Assembly (NCBI GenBank): GCA_036505275.1
Contig: DASXTS010000280.1
Coordinates: forward strand, 1 to 14,283
Length of the DNA: 14,283 nucleotides
Direction: 5' to 3'
Origin: DASXTS01 sp036505275
GTDB taxonomy: Bacteria > Actinomycetota > Actinomycetes > Mycobacteriales > Pseudonocardiaceae
Both the position numbers and the translations under genes were made by a program. Below, one piece after another: positions 4,728 through 12,396 of the stretch. The notes beneath the pieces were generated by a model. The model worked only from the letters and a program-made list of their open reading frames with translations, did no database searches and had not been told where the DNA came from. The number at the start of each line of letters is the position of its first letter. The first letter of the stretch is position 1.

Positions 4728-7594
4728 TACTCGCCGAATGGGGCCTGAGAGCCGGGCTGGTACAGCCCGCCGGAATATCGGCTGAGCGCCGCGCTCACCG
4801 CGAGCGGCGAACCGCGCAATGTGGTGATGTCGATGACGAAACCTTGCGCGTGGTCGGCCCAGAGCTTCCTGGCGTCGGCGGGCATGAGCATGGAACCGGG
4901 TTTCGGCGTGCAAACCAGCATGTGCCTGGTGCCTCGCTGGCGAAGTTCGACGTTCGACAGCTCACACCAGGGGAGATCTATCCACCGCCGTGGCGGGCGG
5001 TCGTCCTCGTAGTATTTGAAGATCATCCCTGTCTCGTCGATCGTGAGCTTCGGCCGGCACAGTATCTCGACAATCTGGCCCACGACCGCGATGCAGGCCA
5101 ACAGGGCCAGGCAGCCCAGAAATATGCTGAACCACGTACCCCGGTCCGAAAGACCAGCCAAGAAGAACAACGTCATGGCCACCGCGACGACCGTGAGGCC
5201 GATGGCCGTGGCAATTGTCGTGACCGTGTGGCGCATCGACACCGTGAACAGGCCGGACGTGTATTCGTCGGCAGTTCCGTTTTCGGGTTGCTGTGGTGCG
5301 CGGTCGGCAGCGGCAAGGTGTGCCTGCAACCTGGCGTGACGGAACTGGTAGACGGCGCCGGCTCGACGAAGCACCTCGCGATGGCGGGCGTCATCGAGGA
5401 ACGCCAGCAACCGCCACGGCAGCTTGCCGCGGAGTGCGAGCCATGCCCGGGCGACGGTGAACTGCCCCCAGGCGGTGAAGCTGAGCACGCCCAGCAGCCC
5501 TCCGACCAGCCCGAAAGGGAGTCCGGCGGCGAACCCGAACCCCACGGCGTCAATGAGCTCCGCTTCGCTCCGATTTCCGAACACGACGCCGTCGGTGAGG
5601 GCCATCGCCCCGACCAAAAGGCCACTGGCCAGACCGAGGAGCAGGCCGCTCACCAGTCCCAACGTGATGGCGGCCCTGCGGTCGTCACGAAACGTGGACT
5701 CCGGGGCTGCCGCCGGGGCGTAGCTTGCCGGGCTGCGCAGCAGTTCCATGAGCCCGAACACGAAAGCGACCGGCATTTCGACCATCGCACCGAGCATGAG
5801 CCATAGCAAGAACCAGCACACGAGCCCGATGACGACCAGGAGCTCCAGTCGGCCCAGGGAACCCAGCTCCGCCGATAGTTCGGGCCAGACCTCGGGGCTG
5901 GTCCGAACGGTCACGATCACCAGTGCGAGCCCCACCATCAGGCCAAACCCGGCCATCAGGCCGACAACGCGGCCAGCCGATCGTCCGATCCTGCCCCCGA
6001 CCGCGCTCGCGGTCGCCACGCGGTCGCTGTTGAGCTCGGCGATCAGATGCCTGATGCCACCCCGGTCCCGGATGCTCACCCTGGTCGGCGCCAACGGTCC
6101 CACCGCGAGTGCGGCTCCAACCCCGGTGCCGAGCAGCATGCCAAGCGCCGCCGCTACTACGAGCCCGACCGGAAGCCCGAACGCGAGGCCGCCGGCCAAC
6201 CCGACCGGCAACGCAATGGCCAGCCCGGACACGGGCCCGATCGCAAACCGCTTGGTGCGCCGTGAGATGAGGCCCGGCAACCGCCACCAGGCCAGGTCGG
6301 GGGTGCCGCGCTGGTCCAGATGAACGGCCAATGTCGTCAGCCAGCGGTGGGCAAGCTCCGGGGTCGGCGTGCGGCGCAACCTCGGCGCCGGGGTGTCCGG
6401 TGCCGGCGGCAGGCTGTCGTAAGCGGCCGGGATGAACCCGTCCAGCAGGTGCCGCTCGACCGCGGCACGACCACCCGCCGCGGCGAGGGGGACCAGCTCG
6501 CCGGGGTCCCGACCAGGGCTGAGGTAGATCGTGCGGGCGAGCGCCACCATCAGCGGGGTGGACAGCGCGGTGGCAAGCGCGCCGTCGGGGGCGGCCCGCA
6601 GGTGAGCCGCCACCTGGTCCCACCGTTCCGGAACGGGTGCCGCGGCCAGGCGCAGGAAGCCGATCACATCGTCGGCAGGAACCGGCTGCAGCTCGACCAC
6701 CGCCGCGGCCGCCAGCACCGAGCCGCCAGCGAGGACGGCCTGCTGGTACTCCTGGCTGCGGCAGGTCAGGACCAACGGCCGGTTGGCACGGGCACGGTCC
6801 AGCTCGCGGATCGCCGTGGCTCGCAGTGGCCCGGCCAGCTCGTCCAGGCCGTCCAGGACCGGCAGCACCGAACCGTCGGCGATCAGCCGGTCGGCCACGC
6901 CAGGCCCGTATGTCGGGCTGATCAGGGCCGGATAGTCCTCCCCGAGCCGGCGGGCCAACCAGGCATGCAGCACCTCCTGCGTCGGATCCCAGGACGACAG
7001 CCCGAGCAACACCGGCACCGGCTGACCGGGCTCGCGACGTTCCAGCAGCTTCAGCACGAGCAGCATCGCCAGCACTGTCTTGCCGGCACCAGGCTCGCCG
7101 AGCACCACGAGCCGGCGGTGCGGCAACGCCAGATACTTGTCGGCGATCTCGTCCAGGTGGCCATGCAGGCGCAGGCGCACCACCCGGCCCGTGACCGGCG
7201 CACCGGCGATCGTCTCGGGCGGCGCCGCGACCGAGCGGACGGTACTCGCCCACCGCACCCTCAGCGGGGCGGGCCGCAGCAGGGCCCGCATGCCGGCCTC
7301 GTCCAGCCACTGGGTCCGGACCGCCGTCGCAAGCCTCTCCGCCGCCTGCGTCAACTGCGCGGCCTCGTCCACAAGGACCGCCGGCGGCGGCCGCATCGTG
7401 ATCCACAGGGACCATGCCGAGATCACCAGGCCGGCCAGGCTGATGACCATGCCCGCCACGCTGGCGATCTTGTCGTTGCGGTCGAGGTCGCCGCTGCCGA
7501 GAGCCCACGCCAGCCCCACCAGCACCGCGACCGAAACCGCCAGCGCACCACCCCAGCCGGCGAACCGCGTCCCCCTCAGCCGCGAACCCGCCAC
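4727..7594 (-). CDS. Membrane-embedded NACHT-domain NTPase with C-terminal PH-like extension
   Basis: A 955-residue protein starting at GTG 7592-7594, with GGGAGG (7601-7606) six bases upstream. Two membrane helices lie at about 14-33 and 43-66. The NACHT core has Walker A GEPGAGKT (166-173), Walker B VLPVLDGLDEL (243-253) and LVLTCRSQEY (274-283). From 451 to 706 there are about six glycine-rich helices (near 451-474, 478-499, 541-563, 584-612, 641-666 and 682-706). Then comes the helical segment WRLLAFLDDARHREVL...VYQFRHARLQAHL (727-760), the usual end of actinobacterial NACHT-membrane proteins. Here 195 residues follow: a linker, helices at 788-812 and 822-846, and a soluble domain (847-930, LTIDETGMIF...RWIDLPWCELSNVEL) resembling bacterial PH-like domains. 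NACHT proteins are STAND switches in signalling and, in some bacteria, phage defence. merR lies 86 bp upstream on the same strand. Role unknown. Confidence 0.85.
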   Translation of the reverse strand: MAGSRLRGTRFAGWGGALAVSVAVLVGLAWALGSGDLDRNDKIASVAGMVISLAGLVISAWSLWITMRPPPAVLVDEAAQLTQAAERLATAVRTQWLDEAGMRALLRPAPLRVRWASTVRSVAAPPETIAGAPVTGRVVRLRLHGHLDEIADKYLALPHRRLVVLGEPGAGKTVLAMLLVLKLLERREPGQPVPVLLGLSSWDPTQEVLHAWLARRLGEDYPALISPTYGPGVADRLIADGSVLPVLDGLDELAGPLRATAIRELDRARANRPLVLTCRSQEYQQAVLAGGSVLAAAAVVELQPVPADDVIGFLRLAAAPVPERWDQVAAHLRAAPDGALATALSTPLMVALARTIYLSPGRDPGELVPLAAAGGRAAVERHLLDGFIPAAYDSLPPAPDTPAPRLRRTPTPELAHRWLTTLAVHLDQRGTPDLAWWRLPGLISRRTKRFAIGPVSGLAIALPVGLAGGLAFGLPVGLVVAAALGMLLGTGVGAALAVGPLAPTRVSIRDRGGIRHLIAELNSDRVATASAVGGRIGRSAGRVVGLMAGFGLMVGLALVIVTVRTSPEVWPELSAELGSLGRLELLVVIGLVCWFLLWLMLGAMVEMPVAFVFGLMELLRSPASYAPAAAPESTFRDDRRAAITLGLVSGLLLGLASGLLVGAMALTDGVVFGNRSEAELIDAVGFGFAAGLPFGLVGGLLGVLSFTAWGQFTVARAWLALRGKLPWRLLAFLDDARHREVLRRAGAVYQFRHARLQAHLAAADRAPQQPENGTADEYTSGLFTVSMRHTVTTIATAIGLTVVAVAMTLFFLAGLSDRGTWFSIFLGCLALLACIAVVGQIVEILCRPKLTIDETGMIFKYYEDDRPPRRWIDLPWCELSNVELRQRGTRHMLVCTPKPGSMLMPADARKLWADHAQGFVIDITTLRGSPLAVSAALSRYSGGLYQPGSQAPFGE

Positions 7595-7624
7595 GACCCG
7601 CCTCCCGGCGACCTGAGCGGCCTA

Positions 7625-7638
7625 CCCCGGCCTCGGGG
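7625..7638. terminator. Short GC hairpin between merR and the NACHT gene
   Basis: CCCCG (7625-7629) and CGGGG (7634-7638) pair around a four-base loop in the 86-bp gap. It could attenuate or end merR transcription before the NACHT gene, but the stem has five pairs and no T-run, so it may be chance in GC-rich DNA. Confidence 0.22.
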
Positions 7639-7680
7639 ATACCGCACGCAGGGGCAAAGCATATGCGGCCACGCCAGGCC

Positions 7681-8508
7681 TCAGGCCGTGGTGATCGGGT
7701 ACTGCAGTTCGGTGACCCACTGATCGCCGTCCGCTGGGCATTCGATGTAGAGCTCCCGGGCAGGGCCGGCCGAGTGGTATCCGTTGGCGTCGATCCAGCG
7801 GGCCACCGCCTGGTGGCTGGGCAGGCAGTTGTCCATCGACCCGCGGTGCACGATGGTGGCCGCGGTGGGCACCTCGGGCAGATCCACGATCGCGAACTCC
7901 CGGCCGGCACCGCGCTCGACGGCGGCCACCCCGACGGCGGCGTGCACGACGACCTTGTCGTGCCCGTCGGTGGCGTCCTCGTAGTAGCAGATGAGCGGCC
8001 CGGTCGGGGACACGCCGGCGTCGGCCAGCCGCTGGCCGAGGTCGGCGCAGAGCGGCTGGACGACCGGTCCGATGTCCTCCGGAGTGAAGCTGGCGGCGGT
8101 GCCGGTCAGCTCGGCGACCCGGACCGACGGCAGGCGCTTGATCACAACGTCGTCGGAAGGCATGTGCCCCTCACTTTCTATCGTTCGCAGCCTCGCCTCG
8201 ACCCTGACCAGCCGCGCCGCGTCGCTGGCGATCGCGGCCTCCAGCTCGGCCCGCCGCAGCCGCAGCATCCCGCGCAGCTGCTCGGCGCTCACCTCCTCGT
8301 CCAAGATCTTCTGGACCTGTTCGAGGGTGAAGCCGAGATCCTTGAGCGCGATGATGCGGTTCAGCCTGGCGAGCTGGCTGCCCTGGTAGAACCGGTAGCC
8401 GTTGGCCGGATCGATGTGGGCGGGCCGCAGCAGCCCGATCGCGTCGTAGTGCCGCAGCATCCGGATCGACACTCGGCCGTACCTGGCGAAATCTCCGATA
8501 CTGAACAT
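7681..8508 (-). CDS. MerR-family transcriptional regulator with GyrI-like effector domain
   Basis: A 275-residue cytoplasmic regulator with BmrR-like architecture. Residues 1-70 form the MerR winged helix-turn-helix: FSIGDFARYGRVSIRMLRHYD and the wing YDAIGLLRPAHIDPANGYRFY, followed by LKDLGFTLEQVQKIL. A coiled-coil dimerisation helix runs about 75-115. Residues 120-275 are a GyrI-like ligand-binding domain, ending in the typical PARELYIECP...WVTELQYPI. Such proteins bind bulky, often cationic or hydrophobic small molecules and untwist a promoter with an overlong 19-bp spacer. GGGAGG at 8513-8518 is four bases from ATG 8508. A matching MerR-type promoter lies immediately upstream, implying autoregulation. 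The divergent dienelactone hydrolase gene and the downstream NACHT gene are candidate targets. The ligand is unknown. Confidence 0.92.
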   Translation of the reverse strand: MFSIGDFARYGRVSIRMLRHYDAIGLLRPAHIDPANGYRFYQGSQLARLNRIIALKDLGFTLEQVQKILDEEVSAEQLRGMLRLRRAELEAAIASDAARLVRVEARLRTIESEGHMPSDDVVIKRLPSVRVAELTGTAASFTPEDIGPVVQPLCADLGQRLADAGVSPTGPLICYYEDATDGHDKVVVHAAVGVAAVERGAGREFAIVDLPEVPTAATIVHRGSMDNCLPSHQAVARWIDANGYHSAGPARELYIECPADGDQWVTELQYPITTA

Positions 8509-8518
8509 GACACCTCCC

Positions 8519-8549
8519 AGTGCACCGCCTCACACGGTGTCAGGGTCAA
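8519..8549 (-). promoter_or_regulatory. MerR-type promoter/operator upstream of merR
   Basis: On the minus strand TTGACC (8544-8549) and TGCACT (8519-8524) are exactly 19 bp apart, the spacer length typical of MerR-regulated promoters. The dyad CCTGACACCGTGTGAGG (8528-8544) fills most of the spacer, with arms matching in seven of eight positions around one central base. A start near 8512 would leave a leader of about four bases, so the mRNA would be almost leaderless and the GGGAGG at 8513-8518 would fall outside it. That tension lowers certainty on the -10 box. The operator also sits 43 bp before the divergent hydrolase ATG. Confidence 0.65.
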
Positions 8550-8586
8550 GTGCCGTTTGCCGTGCGTCTGGAGCAGGAGGTAGTTC

Positions 8587-9516
8587 ATGGCGCTGCGCAG
8601 CTACCTGGTCGGCGAGGTGACCGAGGACTTCGCCAGCGGCTTGCTCAGCCGCCGCGAGGCGCTGCACCGGCTCGGCCTGCTCGGGATGACCGTCGGCGCA
8701 GCGACGGCGCTGCTCGCCGCCTGTGGCGGCGGCGGCAGCGGTGACGGCGGGGGCGGCAGCGGCGCGGCCGGTCCGACGTCCGGCACCGCGGCCGCGCCGA
8801 CCTCCGGTGCGGCGGGTTCCGGCGGTACCGGGTCGCCGTCTGGCGGCCAGCCCGTCCGCTTCGCCGGACCACGCGGCGAACTGCAGGGCGCCTGGGCGGC
8901 GGCGCCGGACCAGCGGGGCGCCGTGCTGGTGATCCACGAAAACCGCGGCCTGACAGCGCACTTCTTCGACCTCGTCGGCCGCTTCGCCCGCGACCGGTAC
9001 TCCGCACTGTGCGTCGACCTGCTCTCGGCTCAAGGCGGCACGGCGTCGCTGAGCGACCCGGCCGCCGCCCCCGCCGCGTTGGCCAACACCCCGGTCGAGC
9101 AGCTGGTCGGGGACCTGCGGGCCGGCATCGACGAGCTGCAGCGGCGCGTGCCCGGCGCCAAGATCGGAACCGTCGGCTTCTGCTTCGGCGGCGGCATGGT
9201 GTGGAACCTGCTCCAGGCCGGCGAGCAGCGGCTGGCCGCGGCCGTCCCGTTCTACGGGCCCGCCCCCGACAACCCCGACTTCAGGCGCGCCAAGGCCGCC
9301 GTCTACGCGATCTACGCCGAGCGGGACACCCGGGTGAACGCGTCCCGCGACCCCGCCGAAGCGGCGCTGCGCGCGGCCGGCCTCACCTACGAGATCCGCA
9401 CCTTCCCCGGCGCGGACCACGCCTTCTTCAACGACACCGGCCCTCGCTACAACGAACAAGCCGCCCGTGAGGCCTACCGCGCCGTTCTCGACTGGTTCGG
9501 CCGCCACCTCAGCTGA
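8587..9516 (+). CDS. Tat-exported lipoprotein, dienelactone hydrolase family
   Basis: A 309-residue alpha/beta hydrolase. The N-terminus carries a twin-arginine motif SRREALHRL (21-29), a hydrophobic stretch and a lipobox LLAAC, making Cys46 the expected lipidated residue. This predicts folded export and anchoring to the outer face of the membrane. Residues 47-88 are a Gly/Ser/Ala/Thr-rich linker. The catalytic domain (about 90-309) has HENRG (117-121, Glu118), the Cys nucleophile in GFCFGG (Cys199), Asp247 in YAERDTRV and His278 in GADHAFF, a complete DLH set. Dienelactone hydrolase opens lactones in chloroaromatic breakdown; secreted homologues have unknown substrates. AGGAGG at 8575-8580 is six bases before ATG. 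The gene is divergent from merR and its last eight bases overlap the end of the molybdoenzyme gene. Confidence 0.9.
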   Translation: MALRSYLVGEVTEDFASGLLSRREALHRLGLLGMTVGAATALLAACGGGGSGDGGGGSGAAGPTSGTAAAPTSGAAGSGGTGSPSGGQPVRFAGPRGELQGAWAAAPDQRGAVLVIHENRGLTAHFFDLVGRFARDRYSALCVDLLSAQGGTASLSDPAAAPAALANTPVEQLVGDLRAGIDELQRRVPGAKIGTVGFCFGGGMVWNLLQAGEQRLAAAVPFYGPAPDNPDFRRAKAAVYAIYAERDTRVNASRDPAEAALRAAGLTYEIRTFPGADHAFFNDTGPRYNEQAAREAYRAVLDWFGRHLS

Positions 9517-11980
9517 CGACGCCAGCGTTCGGTACCGCCGCATCCATCAGGCTGACCTCACATACGGACGCGCGCAGGGGCGAGCTGCCGCTGATCGGAT
9601 CGCTGGGCTGCTGGCGCAGCACGGCGTTCAAGTTGGCGGTGCCGGGGCCGACCGGTGGATAGCCGGGGAGGTCGAGCTCGGCGCAGGCCTGCCACCAGCC
9701 GTGCTGGCCGCACACGACGCCAGGGTCGAGGCTGCCGGTCAACTTGGCGCGGGCGCGGGCGCTGCCGAGCGGCGTCTCGATCCGGACCCAGTCACCGGCG
9801 GCGATGCCGCGTGCCCGCGCGGTGTCCGGGTGGAGCTCGACCTGCGGGTCGGGCACGCGGCTGCGCAGGCTCGCCACGTTGCGGTGCTGGGTCTCGCAGA
9901 ACCACAGGGACTTCGCGCAGGTGAGGACCAGGGGGAAGCGTTCGGCGAGGTCGGGCCGGGATCGGGGGCTGGTGCGCGGTTCCTCGAACTCGGGCAGCGC
10001 CGGGTAGCCGTGGTCGATCAGCACCTCGGAGTAGAGCTCGATCTTGCGCGACGGTGTGCGGAACCCGCGCGGGACGCCGCCGGCCGGCTCGGCGTACTTG
10101 TGGTAGCGCGTGGTGAGCGGCACCCGCACGCCCGCCGGTTCGGCGCGCAGCTGCTCGAGGGTGAGGCCACTGGGCGCGAGCTGGTGGCGCAACGCCGCCT
10201 CGATGTCGCCGTTCCAGAAGTGCTCGCCGAGACCCAGACGCGCCGCGAGCCCGAAGATGATGTCCAGATCCGACCGCGCCTCACCACGTGCGGGCACGAG
10301 CGGCGCCCGCAGCTGCACGAGCGACTGGGCGTCCTCGCTGATCTCGAACCCGATCTTCAGGGCCTCGGTCTCGAAGGCGCTGGCGACCGGCAGCACGATG
10401 TCGGCCTGCTCGGCGGTCGGGTTCAGGAACAGGTCGGCATGCACGAAGAAGTCGAGGGCGGCCAGAGCGCTGCGGCCTCGCTCGCTGTCGCCATGGGCCA
10501 TGACCATATTGGCACCGAAGTTCACGAGGCCACGCGCACGGTACGGCTGGCCCTCCAGCGCCGCGGTGTAGAAGTCCTCGCCGGTGACGAACTCGAACCG
10601 GGCAGGGCCCAGTGGGCGCTGTGCCACGCCGAGGGCCTTCGCCAGTTGTTCCCGGGGAAGGAGTGCGGCGCCGTCGATCGGATTGGCCGGCACGCTCGGG
10701 AACAGCACGTTGCCGCCGCGGGCGTCGAAGCTGCCGGTCAGGGCGTACAGCTGGTTGATTGCGCGGACGGTCTGGGTGGTGTTGCTGTGCTGTTCGAGGC
10801 CGCTCCACGTGTAGTACGCGACCGGGCGCGACTCCCAGAGCGTGCGCGCGGTCCGCTCGATGTCGCCGGCCGGCACTCCGGTGATCGCCTCGGCCGCGAC
10901 CGGTTCCATCCGGCGGCACTGCTCGGCGACAAGGTCGAAGGCGGGCCGGCAAGTCAGCGGGCCGCTCGGCGCCGCGATCTCATACGTGCCGAACAGCGCG
11001 AGCCGCGCCTCGTCCACCACGTGGCGGCCGTGCGCGGGGTCGTATACCACCGGCTCCGCGCCGACCTCGTCCCATGCGACGTAGTGGGCCGGATCGCCCG
11101 TGGCTGACAGGTCGCCCGCTCGCAGCAGCCGGCCGGTATCGACGCGGACCAGCAGTGGCGCATTGGTCCAGCACCGGACGAACTCACCGTCGAACCAACC
11201 GCGCTCGATCATGACGTGGGCGAGCGAGAGCGCCAGTGCCCCATCGGTTCCGGGACGTACCCGCAGCCAGTGGTCAGCCTTGGCGGCCAGGCCGGCACGC
11301 CGCGGATCGACGACGACGAGGCGAGCGCCCCGCCTGAGCGCGGCAACGGTGCTCGTCGCGTGCGCCAGCCGCGCGACGGACGGGTTGTAGCCCCAGTACA
11401 GGATGCAACCGGCGTGATCGAGGTCCGGCAGGTAGGCGCCCGGCACAGACGCACCATAGGTGAAGATCGACGCCTGGTAGCGCCCCCAACCGCACAGCTC
11501 CATGTAGGTGCACAGGTTTGGGCTGCCGAACGCGCGCTTCAGGCGCAGGACCCAGTCGACCGAGTCGGACATCGCCGACGTCGACGGCGACGCGGTGCCG
11601 AACACGACGCACTCAGGCCCGTGGTCGCGGGCGAGCGCGCGTAGCCGGGTCGCAACCGTGTCGAGCGCCTCGTCCCAGGTGATGCGCTGCCAGCCCGGAT
11701 CGTCCGCGCCCTTGGGATTGGTCCGCCTGAGCGGGTGGCGCAGCCGCTCGGCGTGGTACACGATCTCGGGCGCCGCCTTGCCCTTTATGCAGATCGCCTG
11801 CCCGGTCGGATGAGACGGGTCGGGGTCGAGCGCCACCAATGCGCCGTCGGTGATGGTCGCCAGCGCGCCGCAACGGGACACGCACAACGCACAGAACGTC
11901 GGCACCTTCTTGGTCCGCCCGTTGCCGACCGCCTCGGCGAGGCCGACTTCCGAACGCTTGTCAGGTTCGGTTGTGGTCAT
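9509..11980 (-). CDS. Molybdopterin-dependent oxidoreductase (DMSO reductase family) with 4Fe-4S cluster
   Basis: An 823-residue catalytic subunit. The N-terminal cluster motif is C30-x2-C33-x3-C37-x26-C64. The molybdopterin domain follows (about 78-560), with MELCGWGRYQAS (160-171), where Cys163 is the likely molybdenum ligand, GYNPSVARLAHA (197-208), LVVVDPRRAG (221-230) and the family block SGLEQHSNTTQTVRAINQLYALTGSFDARGG, here near 393-423. The C-terminal dinucleotide-binding domain covers about 683-790 (VELHPDTARARGIAAGDWVRI). There is no Tat signal, so it is probably cytoplasmic. No iron-sulfur, membrane or chaperone partner is encoded nearby, which is unusual for respiratory relatives and more like soluble assimilatory or detoxifying enzymes. 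Substrate cannot be read from sequence. The start ATG lacks a Shine-Dalgarno but has a -10-like box five bases away. The Cys/His protein gene ends 27 bp upstream. Confidence 0.9.
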   Translation of the reverse strand: MTTTEPDKRSEVGLAEAVGNGRTKKVPTFCALCVSRCGALATITDGALVALDPDPSHPTGQAICIKGKAAPEIVYHAERLRHPLRRTNPKGADDPGWQRITWDEALDTVATRLRALARDHGPECVVFGTASPSTSAMSDSVDWVLRLKRAFGSPNLCTYMELCGWGRYQASIFTYGASVPGAYLPDLDHAGCILYWGYNPSVARLAHATSTVAALRRGARLVVVDPRRAGLAAKADHWLRVRPGTDGALALSLAHVMIERGWFDGEFVRCWTNAPLLVRVDTGRLLRAGDLSATGDPAHYVAWDEVGAEPVVYDPAHGRHVVDEARLALFGTYEIAAPSGPLTCRPAFDLVAEQCRRMEPVAAEAITGVPAGDIERTARTLWESRPVAYYTWSGLEQHSNTTQTVRAINQLYALTGSFDARGGNVLFPSVPANPIDGAALLPREQLAKALGVAQRPLGPARFEFVTGEDFYTAALEGQPYRARGLVNFGANMVMAHGDSERGRSALAALDFFVHADLFLNPTAEQADIVLPVASAFETEALKIGFEISEDAQSLVQLRAPLVPARGEARSDLDIIFGLAARLGLGEHFWNGDIEAALRHQLAPSGLTLEQLRAEPAGVRVPLTTRYHKYAEPAGGVPRGFRTPSRKIELYSEVLIDHGYPALPEFEEPRTSPRSRPDLAERFPLVLTCAKSLWFCETQHRNVASLRSRVPDPQVELHPDTARARGIAAGDWVRIETPLGSARARAKLTGSLDPGVVCGQHGWWQACAELDLPGYPPVGPGTANLNAVLRQQPSDPISGSSPLRASVCEVSLMDAAVPNAGVVS

Positions 11981-11985
11981 GATGG

Positions 11986-11991
11986 ATAGTA
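11986..11991 (-). promoter_or_regulatory. Candidate -10 box for a leaderless molybdoenzyme transcript
   Basis: On the minus strand TACTAT sits five bases before the ATG at 11978-11980 and fits the actinobacterial TAnnnT -10 pattern. Transcription would begin at or next to the A of ATG, giving a leaderless mRNA, which agrees with the absence of a Shine-Dalgarno. No good -35 is visible at 17-18 bp. Such leaderless genes are common in actinobacteria. Confidence 0.45.
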
Positions 11992-12007
11992 AACCCGCAG
12001 GTCGGCG

Positions 12008-12343
12008 TCACCCCTCGCTGATCTTCGGGAGCCGATGCCGCGCCTTGGCGGCCTCGTGCGCACGCCGGTACCGCGCCCAGTACTCGCGCCGGGCCGTCTG
12101 CGCCGGCTCGTGCCACCAGGACAGGTCGTCGTACAGCTCCGGCGCGGCGGTGAACTCCCGACCGTGATGCGGCTCGCAGGCGAAGCACAACCAGCGGTGC
12201 CGGCCCGCCTGGCTGATCAGGTGCAGCCAGCGGACCTGGGGGTCGTTGCGGCGGTGGCCGGCGGGGCAGCGGTCCGGCAGGACTGTGCGTACGGATGTGC
12301 CGGGACCGTACCGGTCCGGTGGCATGGGGACTTCGTGATCCAT
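12008..12343 (-). CDS. Small hypothetical protein with paired Cys/His motifs
   Basis: A 111-residue protein of no family I recognise. The start at ATG 12341-12343 is supported by GGGAG six bases upstream. Cys26 and His30 in RCPAGH, and Cys53, Cys56, His59 and His60 in CFACEPHH, are arranged as two knuckles about 25 residues apart, suggesting a zinc-binding or zinc-ribbon-like fold. The C-terminal third is a strongly basic, probably helical stretch (REYWARYRRAHEAAKARHR, 86-104) that could contact nucleic acid. A longer in-frame reading continues upstream opposite the ligase gene but is a shadow. It lies 27 bp before the molybdoenzyme on the same strand and is divergent from the ligase. Function is not known. 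Confidence 0.65.
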   Translation of the reverse strand: MDHEVPMPPDRYGPGTSVRTVLPDRCPAGHRRNDPQVRWLHLISQAGRHRWLCFACEPHHGREFTAAPELYDDLSWWHEPAQTARREYWARYRRAHEAAKARHRLPKISEG

Positions 12344-12396
12344 CGGCTGCTCCCGCTGGCTCGTCCGACTGGTGAGCGCGGGGGAGCGCGCCGAAC

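Noticed and set aside
6320..7723. A 467-codon plus-strand open frame opposite the NACHT gene
   Set aside because: Composition is Arg/Gln/His-rich low complexity, typical of antisense shadow frames; no ribosome binding site or domain.
5685..7910. A 741-codon open frame on the minus strand across the NACHT gene and the end of merR
   Set aside because: It is a shadow: GC-rich codon bias leaves other frames open, the product is Arg/Gly/Ala-rich with no domain, and the NACHT frame has all the motifs.
9467..11107. A 546-codon plus-strand open frame opposite the molybdoenzyme
   Set aside because: The opposite strand carries cluster and molybdopterin motifs throughout; this frame has no recognisable domain.
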